A stretch of DNA of 64,000 bases from Batkoa obscura. Lineage: Eukaryota; Entomophthoromycota; Entomophthoromycetes; Entomophthorales; Batkoaceae. The notes under the pieces were generated by a model. It did not search any database and was not told the origin of the DNA. It saw only the letters and a list, made by a program, of their open reading frames with translations. The stretch covers positions 418,800 through 482,799 of the forward strand of contig JASVEC010000031.1 of the NCBI GenBank assembly GCA_030770535.1, in the 5' to 3' direction. A program made the translations under genes and the position numbers. Shown here piece by piece: positions 21,109 to 32,246 of the stretch (its first letter is position 1; each line of letters starts with the position of its first letter).

Positions 21109-22387
21109 GTTGGACATTTATTTAATTATTTTACTTTTATTTAATAAAATTTTATTATTTTTGCTTTGAAATCTTATAGTGACTGATAATTGCTGAATAT
21201 TTTATATAGTTTGTAGATTGAATGAGTTATATGTTAAACAATTCTAATAAAAAAAATATACGTTCTCTTAAAGAAGGTTATAGATAAAAGCATCATCACC
21301 AATACAAAGGTATACAATATCAATCTACTAAATGGTTAAAAGTTGCTCTGCTATTTAAATACATTATAGATTGACTGATTAAAATTTAAATAAAATCCCC
21401 TTTATTAAAAAGAATCTACAGATTAAATAACATTCCCATATCATAAATCATATGGTTAAAGAAGATTAATCAATATTTATGTCTTTAAGCTCATCACCAT
21501 TAATGACCACAAATCCTTTTAAACTGTCAGTCAATTTAGATAAGAGTTATTTCAAATAACCTGAATACATTATACTGTTAGCGCTATTCTTATTATGGAT
21601 AAAAAAAATACCCTTTACTTAAAAAATAGAAAAAAAAATCCAAGATCACGATAGATCATTCGTAGACTTTACTACAGTGGTCTTTAGGAATAAATGTGGC
21701 TCAACCCCTATCTCTCCATTCACAATAGAATAGAAACGCCTTTTTATCAATGAATTTTTCCTTACCTCTTAGATTAGAGAAATCTAGATTAAGTCCAAGG
21801 ATCTTTGAAGTGGGGTTTATTTGGCCCAAAAACTTCTACTAATCCTAAGGTCTTCTCTTCTTTCTTTAACCTGGGTTATTGGTCTATCTCTACTTTCTAT
21901 TTTTGTTCTAACACTCGCTTAAGCACGTAATTCTAAAAAGAAAAATTGTCCCTAATCTTGAAATAAATATTTAAAAAAACTTAATCAATGCTTATATACT
22001 TCTGAGCTTACTATCATCAATTACAAAGCCTTTCAAATAGTTAAGACTTATTCAGCTTATTCAGATATACTATACTATTCGTTGAAAAATTCAATTAGAA
22101 TAATATAGCCCCTTTAAAGCCAAGAGGAAGGCTAAGAACGAGAAGAATATGAATTTCAAATTTTTTAAATTAAGGATAGAGAAATATTATTTTGTATTAA
22201 TATGACGAAGAGTTGAGCCATTATATCTCACCAACCATAAGGTAATTTAAATTTAAATTCAAGTTTATATAAATTCTGTTTTAAAGAACAAAAATCATAA
22301 TTATGTATTTATGGTAATAATTATAACTTATTTTATCTAACCCCTTAGTGATCGTTTATTTTATAATAAATGATTGAAACTTTGTTA
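21109..22387. other. intergenic with diverged repeats
   Basis: Three loosely related stretches (about 21462-21615, 21975-22120 and 23995-24160) share a pattern like CTTATGTACTTTTGAGC..CATCATTAAT..CAAAGCCTTT. No gene recognised. Confidence 0.4.
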
Positions 22388-22790
22388 TTAACTAATAACT
22401 ACCTCCTTACTCTCTCATTGATCTCAATCCTAATCAATTAGTTGAGTTTATTGTTAACTTTTATCTATGAATTTGATTATCTTTATCCATTGCAGAGCTT
22501 GTTAACTTACAATACACAAAGAGTAGAACAAGTACAATCCTTATCCGAACTATTGTGACACCTAAATTGAGATTTGGAAGTTCAACCCAATAATTTAGCT
22601 AAAGGAGTACTGTTCACTTTCATTTATAAAACAACAGTTAATTTGATACCTTGAGTGACGGGTAATTATTTGAAGGGTTAATGGAATCAAAACGAAGGAT
22701 GAACAGGGGGTCAAAGGGTATGTTTTTAAACAATATAGTAAGATTAAAGAGCAGGATAAAGTCAATAGATCATGGAATACGATTCGGTCA
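22388..22790 (+). pseudogene. decayed duplicate of the 20.5-kb unknown gene
   Basis: Matches in order: CTACCTCCTTACTC near the start, CAAGTACAATCCTTATCCGA in the middle, the basic tail region, and 3' flank ATATTTAATTATTTTGTTTTA. It has no continuous frame. The spacing between copies is about 1.87 kb, suggesting a tandem duplication. Confidence 0.6.
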
Positions 22791-23328
22791 TATATTTAAT
22801 TATTTTGTTTTATTTGATAAAAACTGATTATATTCTTAAAATTTTTTTTTTAAATTTTGTGGATATTAAGAGCTATGTGAAGCTTATATAGCTTTGAAAT
22901 TATTATATCCATAGCGATTATGAAGCTCATGACTGACAGCCTGTTAACTCTCTGAGTGTTAATTTAAATATTCAAACATATTTTACTAATTTTAACATGG
23001 AATAAAAAAAATCATTTTTTGTTTAAAAAATAAAACGTATTTTTTTGAAATTCTTGAAAGAGTGAGCTCCCAAGTGGTTTACTAATTCAAATAACTAAAG
23101 CAGTAAACAAAGGAAAGTAGAGATGATGATCATTTGGCTAGAATCTTATGACTCATTTTATTTCCAGAAAGTTTAGAAACGAAATGGGGAAAGTCTGGAA
23201 CATATATTATTTTCAATTCAATATATAAGAACTCTACAGTTAAGATCACCGGACTAGCGTCAAAGGCCAGCTTGGCGCAAATTCTATAAGTGGCTTATAG
23301 AACTAAAGCACGGAAATCAGTAAAAGAT

Positions 23329-23428
23329 GGAGATACTTTTTTTGGTTTCATCACTTTTTCCATTTTTTGAATGTTATTTGAGCAAAAAAAACTGATAGTA
23401 AAATTGGTAGACAAAAGAACATAACCTC
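23329..23428 (+). mobile_element. MITE copy, TSD AGAT
   Basis: Diverged, but flanked by exact AGAT at 23325-23328 and 23429-23432; core TTTTTGAATGTTATTTGAGC. Confidence 0.8.
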
Positions 23429-23449
23429 AGATCTTTCATCATAATTGAA

Positions 23450-23760
23450 AGTGCTAGGAGTACATATATAATGCTAAGAATGTAATAGTAAAGGTCATAT
23501 AAAAGGGCAGAGGAATATCAAAATCAAAGGACATTAATAGAAGGGAAAGTAAAAAAGCAATGTTCCACGCTGCCTTCTGGATTCCCGTCCTACAAAAGCA
23601 GCATTTTGGTGTCACTTCAGGTCTATGAGAATGAGTTTTAATCCTGATTATGAAGATCTTGTCTGCTAAACGCCATAGTACGAAATAACATTTGCTGTCC
23701 ATCCACCTGAACTTAAGCCATTTCATAAAAGTAGGATCAATGGTAAATGTGTATTTATAA
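23450..23760 (-). pseudogene. possible LINE reverse-transcriptase tail relic
   Basis: Minus-strand translation contains RPEVTPKCCFCRTG and, in the next frame, EGSVEHCFF, resembling the CxxC..H..C tail found after LINE reverse transcriptases, with one frame change. No other LINE part seen; speculative. Confidence 0.25.
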
Positions 23761-25124
23761 AGAGCATTCTAGCGATCCTTGCTTGAGTATGCCCACAAAA
23801 TACCTTTGGGAGGATAATCAAGTTCAAAGTGTTTCAGGCTTTTCTGGAGGTAAAGTCAAAACCGGCTCAAGTCCCAAAAGAAAATTTCATTGTCTTTTTG
23901 GAAAGAACAATATGAGGCTTAAATGAAGTAATTCGAAAAATCGAAAACTTTATAGACAAAAAAATAAACTCATATCATAAACTATTTATCCAAAAATAAC
24001 TAATCAAACCCTATGTACTTTTGAACCCATCTTAATTATTAACAGCAGCTATAAGCCATTTCAAACTACATAAAGGTCGCTTTAGTTTTTTGACAGAATG
24101 CTCTAATTCAACCCTTACTTTTCAAAGCCAAGCAAAAGCCAAGGAGAATTAAAATTTTAAATTTAAAAGGCGAAAATTAGAAAATAAAGAGAATAAAGAG
24201 CAGTACCTCAATAAGGAGAAGGTAAAACTAAATTAAATATAGCTTAAAAAATGAAGCTATGACTTTATAACTATGGCAATAATTGGAACTCGTAAAACTT
24301 ACTAGCTCTTTTGTCACTTATTTTATAATTCTGAAGACTAGATCAAAGCTTAAATTAAGCATCAATTGATATAATTCTAAAATAGCTTTGATACTATGTA
24401 TAGATCCAAAATAAGCCTCAAATTGACATCACTTTAATATAACAAGTATTTAAGAAGATTAATAGAACTAATAGAACTTACTTTATCCTATAATATCAAT
24501 TTCATCTAATACTGGGTTAAAATTTAGGCGAGTTAAACGACAGAAAAAGTTCCACATCTTTTAGATTATTAATAGAAAAAGTATACTTTATTATAAAGTA
24601 GTGATTATATATATAATAATAATAGTATATAGTATATTTTAATAGAGTTATGTGTTTAGTTGTAATAGTAATAAAGCACAATTTTAATAGTAATCATTTT
24701 TTTTGTTATAACTAAAATTTTGTCTTTCGCTAAATTGAAAGTTTCTAAATGCTAATATTTTATAGCCTAAATTTAGAATTATGCTATCAATTTGTACATA
24801 AATACTCTTAAAGCCGCTTTTTCAAATAATCATAATAAACTATAGCTACTATTAATTTATTTTATTAACATTGATAGGAATTTAATAAGTTGTATTATAG
24901 TGGCCATAACTATTATGATTTTTATATAGCTATACTATAAAGGAAAAAGTTGTTTTTCCCCAAGTAAATTCAAAATCACCCTTTTGTTCTAGTAATTCGG
25001 TTAAAAGCCAAGAGATAGAAGAATTAAAATTTCCACTACCAAGAATTGATAAATTTAGAATAAGCTTTTTTTTATTATAAATACAACTCAATTTAACCAT
25101 TATGTTTAACTTTATAATTCAACT
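23761..25124. other. intergenic upstream of ABC transporter
   Basis: No gene recognised; contains one of the diverged repeat stretches (about 23995-24160). Confidence 0.5.
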
Positions 25125-28100
25125 TTGATAGAAATCATCGCTTTCTTTTTTCATAACAAATTTACAATAATGTTTAAAAAAAAATCCTCAAAAGAGAAAG
25201 AAGGATCCAGTAACTCTAAGACAAAACTTCCAACTATTAGTTTATTTAAATTATTTCAATTTGCTACAACAAATGATAAGGTAATCATCTTTTTGGCTAT
25301 TTTATTTTCAATAGTAAATGGTTTATCCCAACCTGCCTTATATTTATTATTTTCTGAAATCATAGCTATTTATGGTGAATTTCAATCTTCTTTCACAGCC
25401 AACCCTGAGGCAGCTGCATTAGTTTTATACTCTCAAGTAAATACTCTATGTATTTCAATGGCTATTGTAGGGGTTGTAACTTTTATTTCTTCATATCTTC
25501 AATTATCATTATGGTTATTAATTGGGGAATCTCAATGTATGAAATTAAGAAAAAAATACTTATCTTCTATATTAAGTCAAGAGATCTCATTTTTTGATAA
25601 CAATAATACAGGTGAAATAACAAATATAATAAGTAAAGATATCAATATTATACAAGAAGGAATTAGTGACAAAATTGGTTTATTGATTCAATATACATCT
25701 TGCTTTTTAGGTAGTTTTATTGTCGCTTTTGTGAAGGGATGGAAACTTACATTAGTTATGTTAACTTCTGTGCCATTGGTAGCTTTGGCAGGTGTTTTAA
25801 TGAGTAAATTTATTGCAGATGATGGAGATGATGAGGGTAGTTATGGGGCCGCTAATTCTATTGCAAAAGAAGTGTTATCCTCAATAAAAACGATCTATTC
25901 TTTTAATTCGCAGTTAAGAGAATATAACCGATACAACCAAAAGATATTAAAAACTTGTAAGAAAGGATTAAGAAAAGCAATTTATATCGGATTTGGTAAT
26001 GGTACTTTTTTACTAATTATATTTTCAAGTTATGCATTAGCTATATGGTATGGAGCAAAATTGATTTTTGATAATGAATATGAGCCAAGAAATGTACTAA
26101 TTGTATTTTTTAACATATTATCAGGATCAATGGTATTAGGTATGACAGCTCCAAGCATCATTGCTATTACATTAGCTAAATCAGCTGCTATTAAATTATT
26201 TCAAATCATTGAAAAAGAATCTTTAATTAATCCATTTATTGAAACGGAAGAAAACATTCAGAATCAGTCCAAAATTACACCAGTAATTGGAAATGTTACT
26301 TTTGATAATATATATTTTAATTATCCAACAAGAATAGAAGACAAAATATTAAAAGGTGTGTCATTTACCGTTGAAAACGGGCAAACAATAGCTTTAGTTG
26401 GAGCTTCAGGTAGTGGTAAAAGTACATGTATTAAATTATTACAACGTTTTTACAATCCAACTCATGGAAGTATATTATTAGATAATACTAACATCAATCA
26501 ATTATCTATTAAATTTCTAAAACAACAAATTGGTTTAGTTAATCAAGAACCAATATTATTTTCTACAACTATAAAACAAAATATATTATTAGGCTTAAAA
26601 GAAGAAGACGGTAATGCTATAGACAATGAAGTATTTGACAATAAAGTAATTGAAGTTTGTAAATTATGTAATATTCATGATTTCATAATCGGTTTACCTA
26701 ATGGCTATGATACTTTAGTAGGGGAGAATGGATCTCAATTATCTGGTGGACAAAAACAACGAATTGCAATCGCAAGAGCAATAATAAAAAACCCAAAAAT
26801 ATTGTTATTAGATGAAGCCACTTCAGCATTAGATACTAGTTCTGAAAAATTAGTTCAACAAGCTTTAGATAAAGTTAGTATTAATAGAACTACTATTGTT
26901 ATTGCTCATCGATTATCAACAATTCGTAAAGCTGATAAAATTATCGTTTTTGATCAAGGTAAAGTAGTAGAAACAGGAGATCATAAGAGTTTAATAGAAT
27001 TAAATGGAGTTTATAATAAATTAGTTCAATCTCAAATGATTCATTTAAATGATAAGGAAATAGAAAAGGAGGAAAAGGAGACAACGATTAATAATAATAT
27101 TAATAATACAATTGAAACATCAATAGATAATTTAATATCAATAAAAATTGAATCTGATAATCAACAAAAAACAAACAAGAACAAAGCAATTAAATCAACT
27201 GAACCTATCCCATTAATACGAATATTAAAAATAGCTTTTCAATGGAAAAAAGTATTAATATTAGGAATAATAGGAGCTATTCTAGATGGTTGTGTTTTCC
27301 CAATATTTTCCTTATTACTTACTGAAGCCACTCAATTATTCCTTAATCTAGCTCAACCAGAGCTCAAAGAAACTGCTCAAATCTCTATTAATTTCCGCTG
27401 TTTAATGTTTTTATTATTGTCCATAGGCTGTTTCATTGCTGGCTTTTTAAAGAATTATAGTTTCAATTATATAGCTGAAAAAATCACTTATAAAATTCGA
27501 GGTCTCTATTTTAAATCTTTGTTACAACAAGAAATTGGTTATTTTGATCAATTAGAAAATAATGTGGGCAATTTAACTAGTAAATTAAGTAAAGAAGCTC
27601 AAGATGTTCATGGTTTGATTGGTAAATTTCTTGGCCCATTAATCAGTGCTATTGCTTGTGCTATCTTTAGCTTAATAGTGGCCTTTCTTAATGGCTGGAA
27701 ATTAACTTTAGTTGGGTTAATTACAATACCATTTACAACATATGGTCAATTAATGCAAGTAAATGCATTAACTAGTGTTAATCAAAAAATGCAATTAAAT
27801 TATTTATCAATGAGTGAAATAGCAATGGAATGCATTCAAAATAATCAAACAATCTCAAGTTTAAATAAAGAAGAATATTTTCTTAATCAATTTAATAACA
27901 CTATAAATCAGGCACATAAAACTATTAAGTTTGGTATATTAAAATCTTCTTTTGGTTATTCAACAGCTATGGCAGCACCTTTATTTTCAAATGCTTTATT
28001 ATTTTGGTATGGTACCATCTTAATTTTAACTCAAGAATATCAATATCAAAATATGTTCCGAATTATTACTTCTATTATGTTTTTGGGTATCTTTTTTGGT

Positions 28101-28961
28101 TTTGCATCCGCTGAATTAACTAGCTTTATTAAATGTAAATTAGCTGCTATTGAAATCTTTTCTTTAATTGATAGAATACCCAAAATTAATTCTTCAGATT
28201 ATTATGGTACTAAAAACATTCCATTGGAGGGTAATATAACAATGAAAGATGCTCATTTTTCATATCCATCCAGACCTAATGCAAAAGTACTCAATGGGCT
28301 AGATTTGTCTATTTTAAAGGGTCAAAAAGTAGCCATCGTAGGTACTTCAGGTTCTGGAAAATCAACTATTGTTAGTCTAATTCAACATTTTTATGAGTTA
28401 AATTCAGGTAATCTAAACATAGAGTCAGAACCCATTACGAGTTGGAATATCCCCTATTTACGTTCCTCTATTTCTCTCGTTGGTCAAGAACCTGTTCTTT
28501 TTAATCTTACAATTGCTGAAAACATAGCCTATGGCTCTGAATTTGAAGTAACTGAAGAAGAAGTTATTTCCGCTTCCAAATTGGCTAACGCACATGACTT
28601 TATTCTTCAACTACCTGATGGTTATAAGACTCTCACAGGTGAAAAAGGGAACCAATTGTCGGGTGGGCAAAAGCAACGAATTGCAATTGCAAGAGCGTTA
28701 ATAAGAAATCCAAAATTATTATTACTAGATGAAGCTACTTCAGCATTAGATTCGAATTCTGAAAAAGTAGTACAGATTGCTCTAGATAAAGCAGCAGAGG
28801 GAAGAACTACTATTATGATTGCTCATCGATTATCAGGTATTCAATTAGCGGACAAAATTATTGTTATGAGTAAGGGAAAGGTGGTAGAAGTTGGTAATCA
28901 TCAAGAATTGTTGAGATTGAATGGAGAGTATTTAAAATTGGTGAAAAATCAAGCGTTGTAG
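25125..28961 (+). CDS. ABCB-type full ABC exporter (P-glycoprotein/Ste6-like)
   Basis: 1278 aa, TMD-NBD-TMD-NBD, the full size of the MDR/Ste6 class in the plasma membrane. Each half has six predicted hydrophobic segments (about residues 45-360 and 710-1010). NBD1: Walker A GASGSGKST near 427, signature LSGGQKQRIAIARA, Walker B ILLLDEATSALD. NBD2: Walker A GTSGSGKST near 1074, the same signature, Walker B LLLLDEATSALD. All catalytic motifs look intact in both halves. The linker (about 645-690) is Asn/Glu-rich. A second Met at residue 16 (MFKKKSSKEKEG) starts a more typical cytosolic N terminus and may be the true start. Could export lipophilic compounds or a peptide; substrate cannot be told. 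Confidence 0.95.
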   Translation: MIEIIAFFFHNKFTIMFKKKSSKEKEGSSNSKTKLPTISLFKLFQFATTNDKVIIFLAILFSIVNGLSQPALYLLFSEIIAIYGEFQSSFTANPEAAALVLYSQVNTLCISMAIVGVVTFISSYLQLSLWLLIGESQCMKLRKKYLSSILSQEISFFDNNNTGEITNIISKDINIIQEGISDKIGLLIQYTSCFLGSFIVAFVKGWKLTLVMLTSVPLVALAGVLMSKFIADDGDDEGSYGAANSIAKEVLSSIKTIYSFNSQLREYNRYNQKILKTCKKGLRKAIYIGFGNGTFLLIIFSSYALAIWYGAKLIFDNEYEPRNVLIVFFNILSGSMVLGMTAPSIIAITLAKSAAIKLFQIIEKESLINPFIETEENIQNQSKITPVIGNVTFDNIYFNYPTRIEDKILKGVSFTVENGQTIALVGASGSGKSTCIKLLQRFYNPTHGSILLDNTNINQLSIKFLKQQIGLVNQEPILFSTTIKQNILLGLKEEDGNAIDNEVFDNKVIEVCKLCNIHDFIIGLPNGYDTLVGENGSQLSGGQKQRIAIARAIIKNPKILLLDEATSALDTSSEKLVQQALDKVSINRTTIVIAHRLSTIRKADKIIVFDQGKVVETGDHKSLIELNGVYNKLVQSQMIHLNDKEIEKEEKETTINNNINNTIETSIDNLISIKIESDNQQKTNKNKAIKSTEPIPLIRILKIAFQWKKVLILGIIGAILDGCVFPIFSLLLTEATQLFLNLAQPELKETAQISINFRCLMFLLLSIGCFIAGFLKNYSFNYIAEKITYKIRGLYFKSLLQQEIGYFDQLENNVGNLTSKLSKEAQDVHGLIGKFLGPLISAIACAIFSLIVAFLNGWKLTLVGLITIPFTTYGQLMQVNALTSVNQKMQLNYLSMSEIAMECIQNNQTISSLNKEEYFLNQFNNTINQAHKTIKFGILKSSFGYSTAMAAPLFSNALLFWYGTILILTQEYQYQNMFRIITSIMFLGIFFGFASAELTSFIKCKLAAIEIFSLIDRIPKINSSDYYGTKNIPLEGNITMKDAHFSYPSRPNAKVLNGLDLSILKGQKVAIVGTSGSGKSTIVSLIQHFYELNSGNLNIESEPITSWNIPYLRSSISLVGQEPVLFNLTIAENIAYGSEFEVTEEEVISASKLANAHDFILQLPDGYKTLTGEKGNQLSGGQKQRIAIARALIRNPKLLLLDEATSALDSNSEKVVQIALDKAAEGRTTIMIAHRLSGIQLADKIIVMSKGKVVEVGNHQELLRLNGEYLKLVKNQAL

Positions 28962-29348
28962 TAAAATATGTTAATTAATTTTTAATTTTTAATTTTCAGT
29001 CAAAGTTTAACTATTGTAATGTGTGAGTTTTAATCATCAAAATAAAAATTAACGCACTTTAAATAGTTAAATTAATAAGATAGTTCAAAATTGAGATATT
29101 GATATTTCAAAAAGTAAATTTAATAAATTAAATAATCAAAATAATAGTTGTAATTTTTTATTTTGTTATCCAATTTTCTAAAATTTAGCATTTATGTTAA
29201 TTTTTATTAAAGTTATAGCTCTTTCATTAACATAAAAAAGTTTATATACCTGTAAGTGTAAAATCTAAATTATAATAAAAATCAACAACCAAATAAAATT
29301 GTAAAGTAAATAAAAATTTAAAAATTATTTAACGGTTTTCAATCAAAA

Positions 29349-30386
29349 TTAACAGATTGGTAATTTTATAATCTTATTAAACACAAAAGCATGTCGTAAT
29401 AAGCTATATGGCCCTTGTTGGCTTTGACCACAGTTAGGATCTTCATCAAAAGATTGATCACAGTAGACAAATTCAGTTCTTCCAAAAGATACTCTACGCT
29501 CATAAATTTCAGCTGCTACATGGACATAGTTGAAGCTTCTTGGTGGAAGATGAGTAACAATATCATTCACGTTAGTATAACGAGTAAGAGGATATTTGGC
29601 ATCAGCAATATATTGAGCAAACCCTTCATTGCCAACTCTTGGACTTGAGTAAGCAAAGACTTCCATCTGGCTGTTTAAGTTATTTTCTTGTAAGAACTTT
29701 TTCCATCTTAAAGAACTAACAGTAGATAAAGCAGCACCTAAAGAAATACCAGTAATTTGAAGCTTATAACCTTTATATTTTGGATCTTTAAGTAAAGAAA
29801 GAACAGACTTCTCCAATTGATTTTGTATAGCAACTGTTGCTTCATAGAAACCTTTGTGAACCAAAGCATTATCTTTAGCATTGGGGTATTGAATGAGTTG
29901 ATAATCAAAGTTAGTCATCCAGTTTCTAATACTTTTAGTTGCGCGATAAGAAACGATTACAGTTTTTATAGCTGGATCAACACCAGTTACAGCATAAAGG
30001 TCTTTTGATTGTTCTCTAATGAATGAATCAGGTAAGAAAGTTCTAGAACAAATACAGTTCCCATTACGAACTAAGGCTTCGGGGCAAATTGAAAGAACAG
30101 AATATTGGTAGTTCGAATGAAGTTTTTCAATAGAAGCAGTGGTAACGTTACGTGGTTTGATTAATTTTTTACTTGGTACACGTTTTTCTAACAGTGGCAA
30201 ATCCTCAATTAAACCTCGGGTTTGCTGTTTTTCTGTGCTTTCTTCTCCAATCAAGATAGGGTATAAGTAATTTTCTTTGACTGGTAATGTTTCATCGGTA
30301 CCCTCAATGATGTCAGGGTTTTGACATTTATAAATAGCAGCACCAAACGATAAAGTGAACAAGATAATGTTTTTTGTTGATACCAT
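29349..30386 (-). CDS. secreted class 3 lipase, paralogue 2
   Basis: 345 aa, single exon. Signal peptide about 1-20, propeptide to the Kex2-type KR at 68-69, mature 276 aa. Catalytic Ser215 in TGISLGAALS, Asp275 in NVNDIV, His332 in LLRHAF; spacing (60 and 57) is close to that of Rhizomucor miehei lipase. It has YRAT where the two downstream paralogues have YRGT, in the region that corresponds to the oxyanion-hole loop. Disulfide candidates include C111/C113 and the C-terminal Cys. The first ~38 residues and the promoter are nearly identical to the copy at 38803-39840. Confidence 0.93.
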   Translation of the reverse strand: MVSTKNIILFTLSFGAAIYKCQNPDIIEGTDETLPVKENYLYPILIGEESTEKQQTRGLIEDLPLLEKRVPSKKLIKPRNVTTASIEKLHSNYQYSVLSICPEALVRNGNCICSRTFLPDSFIREQSKDLYAVTGVDPAIKTVIVSYRATKSIRNWMTNFDYQLIQYPNAKDNALVHKGFYEATVAIQNQLEKSVLSLLKDPKYKGYKLQITGISLGAALSTVSSLRWKKFLQENNLNSQMEVFAYSSPRVGNEGFAQYIADAKYPLTRYTNVNDIVTHLPPRSFNYVHVAAEIYERRVSFGRTEFVYCDQSFDEDPNCGQSQQGPYSLLRHAFVFNKIIKLPIC

Positions 30387-30439
30387 TTTACTTTGAAATT
30401 GATAATTGATATTCTAAAAATGCGGACCTATTTATACTT

Positions 30440-32246
30440 TGTAAAACTTATGTCAAAGTTCTTTGTTTACTTTTATGTATTTTTAAAAACTTAAGGGGAT
30501 AAAGCGACTGGAATAATATAAGTAACATGATTTAGACTATAATAATCAGCTATAAGGCTGTGTTGTTATAAATATGATTTGGAAGTTAGCGATAAAATCA
30601 TATCCATTCTTTATTAACTAACATTTAAAGTTAAATACAATACAAATGTTTATAATTCAAGTATGAAATATAGTAGCTTACTGTTTAAAAAGTAGTTTAC
30701 TAAAGTTTAGCAAAATAGAACCTATTTACCATCATCGGTTAAATTTCTTATAGTTAGTAAATTTATATGCATTTGAAGATAGCTCAATATTTACAAAGTA
30801 CCACGTGTATCACTTTTAGATCAGGTTTATTGATTTTATAAAGCTTTTATAGCAGATGTAGGATTATATAATAGCTTGAAAACATGGTGTTGACAATATT
30901 TTATAGCTTTATTCATATAGCTTTTCCTTTACCTTATAGAAGTTCTGGCACCATGACACCAAGTTGACTTAGCCTTATATAATATACTATTATTATTGGA
31001 TTTAAAACTAAACTGCTAACTTTTGTTTTATTTAGAAGGAAGATTTCGAATCTAAAAAGCCATTTTTATTAAGCTTTTTTAATTCAATAACATTGGTATC
31101 CCTGAATTTCAAAGTTCTAAAATATCCTCAAAATGCAATGCGATATTACATCATCATAGGCTAAAGAAATCAAGTTGTATATTTGTAAATTTAAAAAGAG
31201 CTAGTACTTTCAGCATCATGCTAGAAATCACAGTACTCAAATGCCTTCAAACAGTTATGTCTGCTTTGTTGGTACCCTTACTAATGAACACACTTGTATT
31301 GAGATTTTATATATTTTCTTCAAGAAATAGTAAACAAAAGATTAAAGCGAATAGTCTCAATTTTATATGACAGTATTCTTTTACACAAAATTAATAAGGT
31401 TCAGAATAGTTCCAAGGTGAAAAAATACAACATCACTAAGTTTTGAGTAAAATATCTAATAGCTCCATTTATAAAGTTGAAACTAAACAGTAATACTATT
31501 TTGAATTAGAGTTTGTTGTTTTGTGATTATTTTCCTTTTTTAGAAGAATATGTTCTTTTTAAATTCAAAAGGAATATATATTTTATTAAGCTATTTTATT
31601 AACTGTAAATTTTTTTATAGTTAACTTGCATATCAGAATTAGAAACTAAGCTAAATATTACAAAATTTATCCCCTCTACACACAATAAACTTCTATTTCG
31701 TCGTAAATTCTCCCCACCCACTGCTCTTTTTGCTAAATGTTCAAACTTACTGTTACTAAGCTTAGGTTTTTTTAAATAGACTGACCTATAATAAAGTTCC
31801 AGACTCCACTTCTTCGGTTCCGCTTTTTCAAGTGCTTTAACTGTTTTTTACTAGACAAGCTACTTCATTCTATAAACCCTGTCTTATATTTGATTATAAA
31901 AAATAGACACAAGAAAATGATCCAACTAAGCCAATTAATAAAAAACACTTGTTATTTAGTTTTTAATTATATATATTGACTTTACTTTTATTCAAAGTTT
32001 TTTATGTTTCGTGTTCATAAATAACACATCTAGAGTTTATAGCTTTAAGGCTTATTTTAATAAAATGAACCACCTACCCTTAGTGTAATATTAAGTAATG
32101 AATTACATACCTTCTCAACTCTTACTTTTCAAAGATAAAAAAATTGTATATATATTATCTTTGTTGATAATACAAAATGGTATAACAATATCAGTCAAAA
32201 ACATCATAATTAACAATACAAATAACATAAATAGAGTGACAACATC
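30440..32246. other. intergenic upstream of lipase 2
   Basis: No gene seen. The part next to the lipase is loosely similar to the upstream regions of the other two minus-strand lipases (about 36600-37200 and 39850-40560). Confidence 0.5.
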
